The notes beneath the pieces are model-generated. The model was given only the letters and a program-made list of their open reading frames with translations, was not told the origin of the DNA and did no database searches. Made by a program: the position numbers and the translations under genes. This document shows positions 1 through 12,402 of a stretch of 64,000 nucleotides of DNA, one piece after another. The stretch comes from Desmodus rotundus (Eukaryota; Chordata; Mammalia; Chiroptera; Phyllostomidae). Each line of letters begins with the position of its first letter. Position 1 is the stretch's first letter. The stretch is from the NCBI RefSeq assembly GCF_022682495.2, contig NC_071398.1, positions 10,298,934-10,362,933 of the forward strand, read 5' to 3'.

Positions 1-1600
1 CAGAGAGGGTGAGAACTTGAGATTCTCCGTTGGAAGACAGGTATGAATGAAGGACATGAAGAAGGTGGACCATGGTCCAAGGTGAGCTGGCAAAGGCAGG
101 CACAAGGCGTTTCAAGCAGAGAACACCCCTGTTCACTCCCTGGAGGACAAAAGTCATACCAGGCAGGCAGCACAAAGGTGTTTAAGGCCAAGATGACAAT
201 GGGCATGGCATCACAGGACAGCATTTCAGGAAGGTCAAGGTTGCCGTCTCTGCCAGGTGAGGCCCAGCCTTTCTCTGGGAACCATCTGGCACACCAGATT
301 CAGAGCAAGGCTCTCCTTGTTTCAGCTCATTTTATTAAGTTAGATCTTGAAAACATGTGCTCCATCCCATGATGCCAAGCTCTTGTTTGACATGGTTGCT
401 CCCCAGGGAGAGGGGCCTCCCGGGGTGTCGGAAGAGGCCGTATTAATCACCTAGGTAATTTGCAGCTGTTGTAACATAATGGAACCCCAGAGCCTTACCG
501 AGTTAGCTTTCACCACATTTCAAGAGGGGAATGATGGTAATTAAAAATGGCATTTCTAATTAGTGAGAGGTTAATTAGTGAGAAGCTGGGAGGACTGAGG
601 AGCCCAGATCTCCCATTTCCTCAACCGCTGCTCCCTGGCAACCGGCTACAGGGCTCTCTGCTGGTCCCATGCCTGCAAAGTAGCCATGGACCTTGAGGCA
701 AATTCCCACACTGGGCTTCACTGCAGTATAACTTGTGGTCAGGAGGGGAGCTGGCGTAGTCTGAGAATCCGTCTCAGTGTTTGGCATGAAAAAGATGGAA
801 TGACCAATATGGACAGCTCCAGTTCAACACGTTTGCACGGCCCAGCAAAGGAAGAGAGACAGGCTGCTGAGGAGCTAATTTGCCAATGCATTTCATGAGA
901 ATGTTCTAGCCTGTCTCAGAGACTGCCTACTCTTGTTTTGCAGGCAGTCAAAGCTATTGTGATTATTTTGAGCGGCGACATGAAAGTGACATCAGATTAG
1001 CAAGGGAGATACATGATGACTAGCAGATGTTCTGACAGTAGAGATAAGTGAGAGTTAAAAGACAAAAATAATTAAGAATAAACTTAAAAACATCAAAACA
1101 GAAAGTAATTTTTTTAAAAAAAGAAAGCAAAAAAAAAAGTAAGAATTAATTAAGAAAGGGAGCCTATTCCTATTCCAAAAGTCGGTAAATAGCTGTGCAT
1201 ATCTCTTTTGGCACTTAGCTTATAATAATCTCCACCTATATTTTGTCTTTTCAAGATGACTCAGGATTATCATCATATTTATTTTCATTGATTTAATTAG
1301 GCTGAAACACTTTTCTATAATGTTTTGCACACTTGACTATCTTGTTAATCACCAAAAGTTTAACAAAGAAAAGGACTATGGGTAATGTGTGTTTGTGTCT
1401 GTACAATGCAACATAGCATTGCTTGTCTCCTAAATTACCCCAAATTTGCAATATAGAAAGATGCTATGACCCCCTTTCAATGAGTAGACTTTAGATTGCA
1501 TAAGTTGCTTTATGCTACTTAAGATATCTTTATATTCTCCAAAGGATACACATACTCCATGAATTCAAGAAACCATCATTTTAAAGGTCAATTGATATTT
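1..1600. other. Single-copy non-coding DNA, no gene recognised
   Basis: No gene, RNA or clear transposon is recognised. The first 900 bases have balanced composition; 1000-1600 is AT-rich with A-rich runs around 1090-1140. The 109-codon frame at 43-372 lacks family motifs or splice context and looks like chance. A motif cluster at 436-590 is listed separately. Confidence 0.6.
436..590. promoter_or_regulatory. Candidate enhancer-like cluster of homeodomain-type motifs
   Basis: Three TAATTA cores lie at 538-543, 557-562 and 572-577. The last two sit in an imperfect 15-bp tandem repeat (taattagtgagag) at 557-585. A TTAATCAC motif lies near 442-450 and an E-box CAGCTG at 463-468. TAATTA is the usual core bound by homeodomain factors, so the density suggests a regulatory element, but AT-rich DNA gives such cores by chance. 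Function is inferred only. Confidence 0.25.
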
Positions 1601-1610
1601 CTATTTTTTA

Positions 1611-1849
1611 GGGCAAAATATATTTTTTAACATTTTATTTATGTATTTCTAGAGAGAGGGGATGGGAGGGAGAAAGAGAGGGAGAGAAACATGAATGTGT
1701 GGTTGCTTCTTGCACGCCCCTCCCTGGGGACCTGGCCTGCGACCCAGGTATGTGCCCTGATTGAGAATCGAACTGGTGACCCTGACCACAGGCTGGCACT
1801 CAGTCCTCTGAGCTATACCAGCTAGGAGGACAAAATATTTTTTAACATT
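1611..1849 (-). mobile_element. VES-type tRNA-derived SINE, minus strand, with target-site duplications
   Basis: Read on the minus strand, this has the bat VES layout: a tRNA-like head starting near 1826, a box-B-like GGTTCGATTC (complement at 1766-1775), the GTGCCTGGGTCGCAGGCCAGG-type middle, and a C/T-rich tail ending in an A-rich run near 1630. The flanks are near-identical direct repeats (gggcaaaatatattttttaac at 1611-1631 and aggacaaaatattttttaac at 1827-1846), as expected for L1-mediated insertion. Pol III box similarity is seen; present transcription is not implied. Family assignment is from recall of the consensus. Confidence 0.88.
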
Positions 1850-2035
1850 ACACAGAATTAATAGAAGTAACTGAGTAGCCAGTAGGAAAGTTTGTGAGGA
1901 GAGAGGAAGATCTATCTGTTTATCTACTGGCTTTCTATTTAGATCCAATTGGGAACAAGAGTTCATATAATTGTTTTAAAAATTATTTGAGTTATTGCTT
2001 AAAAGGAGAATTTAGTTAGAGAAGCTACTATGCAT

Positions 2036-2200
2036 CAGCTACTTTATATCCATTATCTTAGGTGGCCATAACCACAGCCCTTGCCGGTAACACCAACCTA
2101 TTTCACAGATGAAGAAACCGAGGCATAGAGCTGAAATGCTTTGTTGCAAGTGAGACTGCTCGATCAGACACAGCCAGAATAAAAATCCATGATTGATGTG
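2036..2200 (-). repeat. MIR SINE, minus strand
   Basis: The core around 2095-2150 (atttcacagatgaagaaacc, then gaggcatagagctgaaatgc) matches the reverse complement of the MIR core in which the classic form is tttacagatgaggaaactgaggc. It is an old, diverged mammal-wide SINE. Ends are approximate. Confidence 0.7.
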
Positions 2201-2589
2201 CCCTTGAACCCCAAACCATTCTCAAGGATCAAGTTTATCAGTGCCATCATGAATGTTTAAGAGATAAATTTACCTGTCTGCAAATTGTCAGCCATGCTGA
2301 TTTCATTTCCCATGTTTCAGCTGAGTGCAAAATTATCTTTGACACGGGTGGTTTTGGGAGACTCTTAGTTGAAGGTTCACATCTTTGTATGGCCTTTGCA
2401 AATCGTGGTTAAAAGGATATAGATGTCCACTACAGATCCTGTATCCATGGATTAGAGGAGTGATGGTTATGTTTCCAGTTCTGAAGATGACCCCATGACC
2501 ATTACGTAGTTACCAACCCACACCCTCTCTGAGTACCGTCCTGACGTATTTTTTCCCTTGGCGGAACTGTTAAGCATTAGCAATTCCGT

Positions 2590-3080
2590 TAGTATTCTGT
2601 TTGCTGACCTAACACGTATCCACATGCTTGGTGTCTTAAAACAACACACATGTATTCTCTTATAGTTCGGCATGGAGTCTCATCAGGCTAAAATCAAGGT
2701 GGTGGTGAGGGCATGCTCCTTCCTGTATCCTCAAGGGAAGCATCTATTTCTTTACTTTTTTCCTGCTGCCGGAGGCTGTCCATGCTCCTTGGCTCTTGGA
2801 CCTCTTTCTTCCTCTTCCAGGCTAGCAACTCTGCATCTTGCAGACCTTTCTGCTTTCCTCACATCTCCCTGTGGTTATAGCCTGGAGCAGATGCTTTGCT
2901 TTTAGTTCATAAGTTCACTGAGCCCACCTAGACCATCTAAGATCCTCTCCCATCTCAAGGTCCCTCGCGTTAAGTACATCTCCAAAGCCCCCTTTTCCAT
3001 ACAAAGTAAGAGTTTCATAGGTTCTGGGTTTGGGATGTGGACATCTTGAAGGGCTATTATCTGGCTTTCCACAAGTTAGG
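2590..3080 (-). repeat. MLT1-like LTR of a MaLR element, minus strand
   Basis: The segment begins with gtgtcttaaaacaacacaca, continues through gtctcatcaggctaaaatca and passes cttggctcttgg, all in the order of the reverse complement of MLT1C/D-type LTRs. It is a solo LTR relic of the ERVL-MaLR group with no internal region nearby. The 77-codon frame at 2672-2905 lies inside it and is not a gene. Confidence 0.7.
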
Positions 3081-4150
3081 GGGTGTGTCAGAGTGTTTGT
3101 GTACAGGAAACAGTATACATACTAGGATCATGATGAATAAATCCATAAAGACAATGAATTTACCATAAACCAAGGAAGAAGGGCTCAGGTGATTCCAAAT
3201 TCATGCAGAAGCCTAATCAAGGACCTGGGTCCTTCTATCATGTTCCTGTACTGTGCTCAGTGTGGCTGTCACACTTAGGCTCTTGCCTAGAAGTCACAGG
3301 GATGCTGCCTCACCTACAGTACCACTTTCTCAAACAGATGTGTTCAAAATGGGAAAAACGGACAGAGGTCTCCCCAGTGGTTTTCCCTCACACATGTGTT
3401 TTCTTGCTGGGATGAAAGAAAAATCTATCTCAAAATCTATCTTCTATCTGCATAGAAGATATTATCTTCTTTACCATGACCCAACTGTATCCTAAGGCCA
3501 CAGGCATGTTCATGAAAAAAAGGTGTATATGTTATACCAATCATGATTCACATGTACCTTCCTAGAATGTTTCTCTGATTGGATCCTGACTCCCATCAGT
3601 TTCTGTTGCAAGAAATTAGGAGGGAAATGGTTGCAGAGTAGGCAGTCAACAGCATCTGCCATGAGGACATGTTCAGTATTATACCTGTATTTTTCAAGGT
3701 TACTATGGCAGCAAAATAAATATGGCTAAGTTACGGAATGCCAGTTGTTATGTAAGAGGCAGGCATTCACTGAACAATTAATGCAATTCTAATTCACGCG
3801 TTAATATGATGTCCTGTTGTTCTAGAGGAGTTAGCTGCAATAACATAAAACTTTCCAACATAATGTTTTATCATATGATATAGGATAATGCCATGTGTTA
3901 CAATAATGATCATTATAAAACTTATTAAAACAGTTAATCATGTAGATATATTTATACCATACATATACGATACACTGAAATATACTTTTCACCTTGCCCT
4001 CAGTAGTCCAATAAAGATTTCCGTTTCTTATATAACCTGCTCTCATATAATTGAACTAAAGCTTGAAATAAAACTGATATATTCACTACATCTTAATGGA
4101 CTCTTAAATTTTCTGAGGGACGGTGGAAGAACTCATTGCATGTACTGCCC
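3081..4150. other. Unassigned non-coding DNA
   Basis: I see no gene or confident repeat here. The overlapping short frames at 3203-3495 and 3831-4190 lack motifs and use AT-rich chance codons. Composition turns strongly AT-rich after 3680. Confidence 0.5.
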
Positions 4151-4179
4151 TAAATCAGTGACTTCTCGGCATTCTAGAA

Positions 4180-4378
4180 GGAGGCAGTGAAGACCAGGGA
4201 GAGGGCTGTGCGATCGCAAGGCCAGGCTCCAAGCCTCGGCTCCCCCGCCTCCTCAACATCCGCAAGCTGTTGCATCTCTCTCAGCTTTTGTTTTTCAGCT
4301 CTACATTAGGAATAATAATAATGATACTCTCATTTCATGCTGATTAAAGAAAATAATCCTAAATGCTCTTAATAAAAT
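4180..4378 (+). repeat. MIR SINE, plus strand
   Basis: Order of blocks follows MIR: gggctgtgcgatcgcaaggc near the tRNA-like part, gcatctctctcagcttttgt in the core, then aggaataataataatgatac and a 3' part with aaatgctcttaataaaatg. Diverged and approximate at both ends. Confidence 0.65.
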
Positions 4379-4554
4379 GTCTTTTTAAAAAGTAGGGTCA
4401 CACTATAGGTTTGTTTTATTTCCTAGAATATAAAATAATTGCAAGTACCAGATGATCATCCATGGGCGTTGGAGGCAAAAAACAGTACAGGAAGGTGATT
4501 CTGATCAGTATCTTGTGATTAGTTAGCTGCAGATTGAATTACCCTCTCTGTTAC

Positions 4555-4735
4555 TTTATTAACTCGGTGGCCTTCATTAATTCACTTGCACTTGCAAAAC
4601 CTCAGTTTTCGTGTTTGTAGAATATTATAATGCCCATGCCTACTTCTTCAGATTATTCCGAGTGTTAAATCAGTATGCTTAATTATAACAGTGCCTAACA
4701 TGGGAAAACCACTCAGAATTAGGTGCTATTATTTA
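4555..4735 (+). repeat. MIR SINE, plus strand
   Basis: Blocks resembling the MIR core (cttgcaaaacctcagttttc) and 3' part (taacagtgcctaacatggg, followed by an aggtgctattattt end) are present in consensus order. Old and diverged. Confidence 0.6.
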
Positions 4736-4739
4736 TATT

Positions 4740-6526
4740 AATTAAGGATAGAGATTGGAGAGAATGTTTTATTGAAGAAAATTATCATTGTATTCCTGCC
4801 TCTTCCGGGTCAAGTGAGGGGGGTCTTCTGAGAACAACTTAGGTGGAATTTGAGTCGTTATGCCATCTCAAACGTCTGTTAAGAAATGCAAATGGCGAGA
4901 AGATGAAACAGTAAGTTGTTGAAGTAGAACAACAGAGAGGGAGGGGCCTATTGAGGGTGAGCGCTACTATAAACTTCCCTTCACTGGAGAGGGGGTTTGC
5001 AGGAGCCAGGTCTGTCTCGCCTTGATATGGGCCGAGCCCTGGCATACTGTGTGGATAAGCAGGGTGACAGCGAGGGGTTGGTCTGTCCCTGGGGCTAATA
5101 CGCAGCCATCTGAGCAATTGCAGTCGGGGTTAGGGACTAGGGGAAGGCTAAGCAACTTATAAAATAATTTACCTTAATAAGAACTAGTGTTTCAATATTT
5201 GCCAAATTAAGTAGTTTTCAATAAAAATTACAATAGCTCATGGAAAAAATATTTTGAGCTCTTCCTTGTATCTCATCTCTACTCTAGAAAGAATTAGCTG
5301 CCTAAAAGTAGGGACAGGAGAAAGGGGTTGAAGAGAAAAACAAGGTGAACATACAGTTTTAAAAAAGAAAGAAAGAAAGAAAAGGAAAACAAAATAACTA
5401 GCATGCTACTCTTAGACTCCTCCCAATTGGATGACCCTGGGCTTGAGGCTAGATTTGAAAACATAGAAAAAATAAGTTGACCATTCAAATTCCTTTCATG
5501 AAATCTTTATTTTTATTCACAAAATATGCATTTTAAAATATTGATTATGCCAACCTTGCGTGGGTCAACAAAGTAGGTCACTAAAACCCATCTGTGTTGC
5601 CTTTGGTCTGGCAGGTTGCAGCTCCTGAATTAATATTTTAGGTTCTGTGCTAACTCTCAGTCCCGAAGTCCACAGGCCTTTCTTTGTTTGCGAACTTTGT
5701 TGGTAGAAGCAGGGACTTGCTGATAGAAGGGCAAAAGGGTTATGCTCCTTTTTCTGCTCTGTTATCTTAGATATTCTGAATTATTCCCCAATTTGGACAC
5801 CAGTTCTAAAATTTAATGGGTAATAGAACAATTTGCTTGATTTATCTTCTGAAAATTGCAGTGGCATTTTTACTCTTTTACTGAACCATTTCACTTTGCC
5901 CTTGGGTGCCAGCACAACGTGTCCTTTAGATATATAAATTTGATGCACCGGCTGAATAGAGCATTTCTTTCTCCATGAAATAATGACTTCTATATTAACC
6001 ACTTAAGCCTCCAGGCAAGTTACAGATCTTCAGGTCTTTATTAATGCAGGGCTTCCCTATGGCAGATGGATGTCAAGTATCATATATTCATTGTGAGCAA
6101 AACCTCTTCGTGTTGGGGAAGGCAGATGCCCGGTGATGGCATCATTCCTCCCTTTTCTCTTTGGGTGACTTTAAAACCAGGCCGATTTTACTTTGCAGGA
6201 GGAGAGATAAGTAAGACCATTTGCAGTAGTCATAACTTTCCCTGATGTTATCACAGCACAAATAGGAAAGCTAAAAGAGTGCTGGCCTAGGAAGTAGTTG
6301 ATTTCAAGTTTGAATATTACATTCAGTATTGAAAAGCTGTGTGATTCTTGGCAAGCCACCTACCGTCTCCTAGCTTGGTATGCATTTATATGAGGTTAAT
6401 TACCAAAGAGAAAACGGTGGTCTGGGTTCTAGTCATTGGCACATATTAGGTTTATAATGAGCTCCTTTTCTGTTATATTTACCTTTTATTACATCAGAAC
6501 ACAGGCCTCAGATATAGAAGTGTAAA
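4740..6526. other. Unassigned non-coding DNA with a GAAA microsatellite
   Basis: No gene is recognised. A short (GAAA)n run lies at about 5362-5384. The segment around 6285-6360 resembles part of a MIR (agctgtgtgattcttggcaa), too short for a firm call. Open frames of 60-92 codons here have no recognisable features. Confidence 0.5.
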
Positions 6527-7650
6527 AAATAAAAAAGAAAGAAGTTGCAATTTTAAAAGGCTCTTTGACCTGCCAACAGCAACCAAGCCTCAACTACAAG
6601 AGGAGGGTACACTCAGCCCACACGAAGAGTGCACCTTTAGTACCCAGCTTGGGTGATAGGGGAGGCTGTGCCACTGGACCCTACAGGACACCTACTACAT
6701 TAGGTCACCCTACCAAGACATGGAGTCAAAGCAGCTCTACCTAATACATAGAAACAAACACAGGGAGGCTGCCCAAATAAGGAGACAAAGAGACATGGCC
6801 CAAATGAAAAAAACAAATCAAAACTCTAGAAAAAGAGCTAAATGAAATGGAGATAAGCAATCTATCAGTTACAGAGTTGAAAACACTGGTTATGAGGCTG
6901 CTCAGGGAACTTAGTGAGGACCTCAGCAGCATAAAAAGGTCCAGTCAGAAATGAAGGATTCACTAATTGAAATAAAGAACAATTTATAGGGAAACAACAG
7001 TAGAATGGATTAAGACGAGAATCAAATAGGTGATTTGGAACATAAGGAAGCAAAAAAGAACCACGTAGAACAATAAGAAGAAAAAAGAATCCAAAAAAAT
7101 GAGGATAATATAAGCAGCCTCTGGGACAACTTCAAGAAGTCCAACATTTGCATCATATGGATGCCAGAAGGAAAAGAATAAGAGCAAGAAATTTGAAATC
7201 TATCTGAAAATATAGTAAAAGAAAACTTCCCTAATTTGGTGAAGGAAATAGACATGTAAGTCCAGGAAGCACAGAGAATCCTAAACAAGATGGATTCAAG
7301 GAGGCCCACTCCAAGACACATTATAATTAAAATGCCAAAGGATAAAGGTAGAATCTTAAAAGCAGCAAGAGAAAAGAAGTTAGTAACCAGATGGTTGCCA
7401 GATGGGAGGGAGGTGTGGGAGAATGGGTGAAGAGGTGAGGGGATTAAGAAGTACAAATAGGTAGTTACAGAATAGCCATGGGGATGTAAAGCCCAGTACA
7501 GGAAGTGGAGTAGCCAAAGACTTATAGATACAACCCACGAACATGAACAATGGTGGGGGGATTGCCTGAGGGAGTGTGGGTGCTGGGTGGAGGGGGGCAA
7601 AAGGGGAAAAATCAGGACACCTGTAATAGCATAATCAATAAAATAAAGAA
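6527..7650 (+). mobile_element. HAL1-type (ORF1-only) LINE, plus strand, degenerate
   Basis: A 5' UTR of about 270 bp precedes an ORF1 start at 6795 (ATGGCCCAAATG). Decayed ORF1 text runs to about 7383; conserved pieces include atgccagaaggaaaagaata and ttaaaagcagcaagagaaaa. The sequence then jumps directly to a LINE 3' UTR that ends in tgtaatagcataatcaataa and an A-rich tail at about 7621-7650. No ORF2 intervenes. The C-terminal half of ORF1 is missing in this copy. In-frame stops show it is dead. The 192-codon minus-strand frame at 7022-7600 is an antisense shadow of this element. The 5' boundary is approximate. Confidence 0.75.
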
Positions 7651-9800
7651 AAACAAAACGGATCTTCGAACGATGAGGTTCCTTATTGCTGTGTCTTGAA
7701 CTTCCCCATTGCCATGCCCTCTTTATTCTTTAAAAAGTTTAAAAAAATATTCGCTGATCTAGCACTTGAGAGACCTCACAGCATAGTGGGATGAATATGA
7801 GTTTCTATTTGTACTCAGCTGTGTAAGCAAGAGCACATAACCTTTATTTTGAACTCACAGTATCTTGATTTATAATATTAAAGTAAATATACCAAACAAT
7901 ATTTTTATGAGGATGGAATAATGCAATAAAAGAAGGCAGCTGGAGTATAGGCCAAGCACTTAGTGATAATAGTAACTTCCATTTATTAAATGCTAAGTAG
8001 TGTGTTAAAAGTTGCAGGCATTGCAAATGGAGATTCCTTTTGGTAGTGACAACTGTGAATTTAAAATAAAGTAAGAAGAGTAAGGCAGATAGTGACATCA
8101 CAAAAAAACTGAACCTTTGCCATCACAGTGAGGGAGCAGTGGTCACACTCTAATTACTTACACTGTCCTTGATCTTTGACTTTTCGGAGCCCTCATTCTT
8201 CCTCTATGGAAGAGGAGATAGAAATCCACTAGTTAGTCGACAAAAATATCAAATAAGAGTCATTAATAGGCATGAGGGAGAGGCTTTGCAAAGCAGGTCC
8301 TTGATGAAAAACTCTCCAGTCGGATAGTTCCCTTAACTTCTACTCCCATTCTTACTGCCATCCAATCCTCCAGGACCAAGACCTTCACTTCACCTTTCCC
8401 CACGCTCTTTCCCAGCCCCCCGTTACCTCTGGCACTGGGCCAGTGGCGCAGCTCACAAACTCAATGGAAGCTGACAGCATGACTCTCCATGTTTCCATCA
8501 GGATTTTGCCCCCTCATGGTTTATTAAACAATTTATTTCTAAAAAGCCAGATCTCTCCATTGACAGCATGTGGAGGCATTCTATTCTTAAATAACAGTAT
8601 TTTTGATTCATTTTGTTACTTAGGAATTTATTTTAAGAAACTACTCTGAATATGGATGAGTGTTTCTATAAAAGACCTTCCAATTTTTTTTCTAATAGCA
8701 GGGAATTAAAAGTGTTCCAGAGGACCATAATAAGATTTATACGTATACATTATTGGCATAGCATATGATAAAATACTAGGCAGTCATTACAAGTAATATT
8801 TTAGGAAATATTTCACACATAAGAAAGAGGGGATGCCAAATATTTTTTTCTTTATTAGTATTTTTTTAATGTCATCTGTGACTGGAAATTTCAAGGTCAG
8901 TTTTCTTCACCTATGTGTCACGAAGCTGAGGGTATATGACTTATCGACCCAAATCCCAATTGAAAAAAAACTAATTGCATTTGAATTTTGCTTGACCCGA
9001 AGAGCGCTGGTCCTCTATATCCTCATGTATATATCTTGACTATTTTGCTGTGGTCACTGGCAATTCTGCCTCTAGAGCCAATTGTAAAAACGCCCAGAGA
9101 GATCAATAACACATTACAATTCTGTAAGTTAGATTTTTTTTCAGAATGAGTTACACTGCTGCTCTCATTCCAGTGATACTTAACTGTTCCTTTAGTATCT
9201 CGAATGGGGGAAGAGCGCTCACACGTTCAAAGAAACTGCTATGTATTTCAGGCTTCGATTTAATAGAAACTTTGAAGTATAGTTCAAACCAGTATTTATG
9301 CTATCATTAAATAAATCTAAATGTCAAAGTCATTCTATCCGACTTATCATGAAATCCAACTTCGAAGGAGGCGAATGGCATCATTCATGATGACGGCAAA
9401 CACGTGGGGACTTACAGACTCCCCGTGCTCTCATTGGAGGCAATGAGACTGAGGCCAGAAAGAGAAAGCAAGAGCTGTAGCCAGGAGGAAATCCAAAGCC
9501 ACAGATTTCCAGTCCAGTGCCCCTTGCATTATACTTCCCCCAAATTTTTCAAAATTTCATCTGCATTTGCAGAAGAAACCAGAGAAGAGGAGCGTGTCCA
9601 AAGGCAACCTCCCCCATACCCAAGGGCTGTATTTTCATAGGTCAACCTGACAGAGTTCAAGGTTTCATTTCTTCTCTCTGAGCACCAGTCTCCCTAGTAG
9701 CTCAGCTGTGGAAGTCCTTCTATAGCATTCAATGAAATCTGTGGAAAATATATACAAATTAGAAAAATAACGAGAATACATAAAGGGATAAATGGGATTC
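7651..9800. other. Unassigned non-coding DNA with MIR-like fragments
   Basis: Two weak MIR-like stretches are visible: 7905-8040 (plus-type aggatggaataatgcaataa and then aagcacttagtgataatagt) and 9425-9535 (minus-type). Neither is complete. No gene is recognised; the 78-codon frame at 9404-9640 overlaps the second fragment. Confidence 0.5.
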
Positions 9801-10008
9801 TAAAAGAGTTTTTAGATTTTTTTTTTTTAGAGAGAGAAGAAGGGAGGGAAGAAGAGAGGGAGAGAAACATCAATGTGTGGTTGCCTCTAGCGTGCCCCCT
9901 ACTGGGGACCTGGCCCACAACCCAGGCATGTACCCTGACTGGGAATCCAACCAGTGACCCTTTGATTCTCAGGCTGGCACTCAATCCACTGAGCCATACT
10001 AGTCAGGG
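9800..10008 (-). mobile_element. VES-type SINE, minus strand
   Basis: On the minus strand the head starts at about 10008 with CCCTGACTAGTATGGCTCAG and carries a box-B-like GGTTGGATTCC. It passes through ATGCCTGGGTTGTGGGCCAGG-type sequence and ends in C/T-rich repeats and an A-rich tail near 9820. Flanks ataaatgggattctaa (about 9788) and ataaataagattttac (about 10014) look like a diverged target-site duplication. Confidence 0.88.
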
Positions 10009-10009
10009 T

Positions 10010-11580
10010 AGAATAAATAAGATTTTACTTTAATAATCTGCCTTGGCTTGAAGATAGTGTGTGTCTGTGGGAATTCAATTTTTACAAAAATGTTTAACCC
10101 TTAACCCCAGATTTTTTAAGAAAAACAAAAAGGGTGGTTATTAAGGCGGTCATCTTAGTAGTCACATTTTTTTTAATTGGTCACCTGTGACTGTTTTATC
10201 TTTCAGATAAATTATTGAATCACTTTGGAAAAACTCAAAAGAAATTTCAAAATGCCATTTACTACAGAATTATATCAATATTTAGATTAATCTGGAAAAA
10301 TTGGCTCACATATAACATATTGTTTCACATTTGGAATCATGTATTATCTCTGCAATTAATAAAATTGACTTTTATATTGCTCCATAAAGTCATATTTTAT
10401 TTTTAGAACAAGATTATTAAATTTAATTAAACTTATTACTTAGCTTTATTTCAAGTTTTTTAATGTTTTATGTCTAATAAAACCTTGTTATTATATAATC
10501 AAATTTTTAATTTTAATATATAAAAATGTCATATTTTTAAACAAACATTTTATTAGTACCATAGTCTTTTCCCAGTGGAGTATTTCTTTCATCTGGTAGA
10601 TGATCATATTATTAGCAACTGTGTAAATGCTGTTTTTGTCTTTCTCTTCCACTCACTCATACAGCAATGTTAGTGAGCTCCACATACCAAAGAAGCCATA
10701 CCTTTTAATGATTTTAAAGAAACCATCCTGAAAAAGATGTTTTTCTATCCCAAGCCTCCTCAGTCAAGTGACTTGTGCTACATAATCAATAAGACTTGTG
10801 CTACATTGAGTTCGTCACCTACTGAAAAATCGCAACTTAGCGATTTCTTTTACCACCTGAAACCTGATAACAAGGAAAATTGTTTCTAAGGAAAGATAAG
10901 GGTCCAAAGTGACTTTCATTGAATCTACAACACACGTAAATGTATCTATTCATTTGCTAAACATATCGTTTGCAAACCATGAGCTGTTCAAGCAGTAGAG
11001 CAGGTATATGTTACACAAAGATACCATGGTCACATCCTTACATGTGAAACATCTTGGAAGGCTAAAGGAAGGGCTAATAAAACTCTAGAATTCTATTTTC
11101 TCCTTCCACTGCCTATAGGGAAAAAATATATCAAGATACCACAAGTGCTTAGAATTTAGAACATATAAATGAAGATGTTGATTTTGTTGCTCTTTACTTT
11201 TCTAATTTTAAGAATCCTTATGGTATTGAAAACACTGGTGGAAATTGGTACTTGTTAAAGAAAGGCACTTAATGTTAAAATAGCCAATAGCTGGGGCTTA
11301 GTAGGGAAGGAATCATGTTTAATGTTTTATTTGAAACTATTTCACCAGGTTCTCCGCCTTAGAAAAAATATGTTTCACTTTAGATCCAATAGTCGTGATA
11401 AGATCAAATGGTAGCTCTTGCATATGAATTTTATAATCAAGGATAAAGATATAAAGAACAGAGATAACAAAAAGAATAATTGACATTATCCCTGTTGATT
11501 TCATGGCAAAGAATCCATATATTTTTAGTATGTGCTATGCCAATATATTGACATAGACTGAATTTAGGAGCCCACTTAGT
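10010..11580. other. AT-rich non-coding DNA
   Basis: Very AT-rich, especially 10200-10560. No gene or repeat family is recognised. A partial local duplication of gacttgtgctacat occurs near 10773-10786 and 10793-10806. Confidence 0.5.
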
Positions 11581-11582
11581 TG

Positions 11583-12031
11583 TGTATTAGTTCCCTAAGG
11601 CTGCTGTAACAAATTACCACCGACTGGATGGCTTAAAACTAAGGTACTTTATTCTTGCACAGTTCCTGAGGCTGAAAGTCTGCAATCAAGTTACCGTCAA
11701 GGTCATGCTCTCTCCGAAGGCTCCAGGGCAGAAGCTTTTCTCTTAGCATCTGGGGTTAGCCAACAGTTGTTGGTTTATAGAAGCATCACAGCATCACTCC
11801 AGTCTCTGCCTCCCTCGCAGTATGGCATTCACTCTCGGTGTGGACACCTGCCTCTGTGTCTCTTCTGCTCATCTTATAAGCACACCAGTTATATTGGATT
11901 AAGAGTCCATCCTATTCCAGTAAGACCTCATCTTCACTAATGACATCTTTAGGACCACATTTCCAAATAAGGTCACATCCTGAGGTTCCAGGAAGGACAT
12001 AGGTTTTTGGTGTACTATCCAAACCAGTACA
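11583..12031 (-). repeat. MLT1-like LTR of a MaLR element, minus strand, near full length
   Basis: It runs from tgtattagttccctaaggct through gctgtaacaaattaccacc, atcttataagcacaccagtt, aaataaggtcacatcctgag and ends with ccagtaca. This is the reverse complement of an MLT1-type LTR over about 450 bp, starting TG and ending CA. It is a solo LTR of an ancient ERVL-MaLR element. No 5-bp duplication was recognised at the edges. Confidence 0.8.
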
Positions 12032-12061
12032 ATGTCTTTAGATAAACTTCATACAGTTGTA

Positions 12062-12402
12062 TATATTGTTTTAGAGAGAATGCATCCTCCTGCCCCAATT
12101 CATATGCTGAAGCCTTAACCCACAATGTGATAGTGTTTTGGGGAGCGGCTTTGGGGGAGTAAGTAGGGTTGGATGGGTCCTGAGAGTAGGGCCAAGTGCG
12201 TGCAAGGAGGAGAGGCCACGCAGGCACGCAGTGAGAAGGTGTGCACCCTTCTGGGGTGGAAGTGCAGAGAGTCTTCACCAGAACTGGCCTTGAAGACTAA
12301 TCTTGGACTGCCGGCTTCCAGAACTGGGATAAAATAAATTATATTCTTTAAGTCACCCAGTCTATGGTGATTTTTTTATGGCTGCCTGAACCAAGATATA
12401 TA
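12062..12402 (+). repeat. MLT1-like LTR of a MaLR element, plus strand
   Basis: Diagnostic blocks in order are ccccaattcatatgctgaag, aatgtgatagtgttttgggg, ttccagaactgggataaaat and cacccagtctatggtgattt. The last two are the polyadenylation region and 3' end typical of MLT1A/MLT1 LTRs. It faces away from the neighbouring LTR at 11583-12031, so the pair is two insertions rather than one provirus. The 87-codon frame at 12015-12278 is a shadow. Confidence 0.75.

Noticed and set aside
7022..7600. 192-codon minus-strand open frame
   Set aside because: It is the antisense of the HAL1 copy at 6527-7650. The serine/leucine/phenylalanine-rich text arises from its A- and G-rich sense strand.
11583..12402. 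Provirus with two LTRs
   Set aside because: The two LTRs face opposite ways and have no internal sequence between them.
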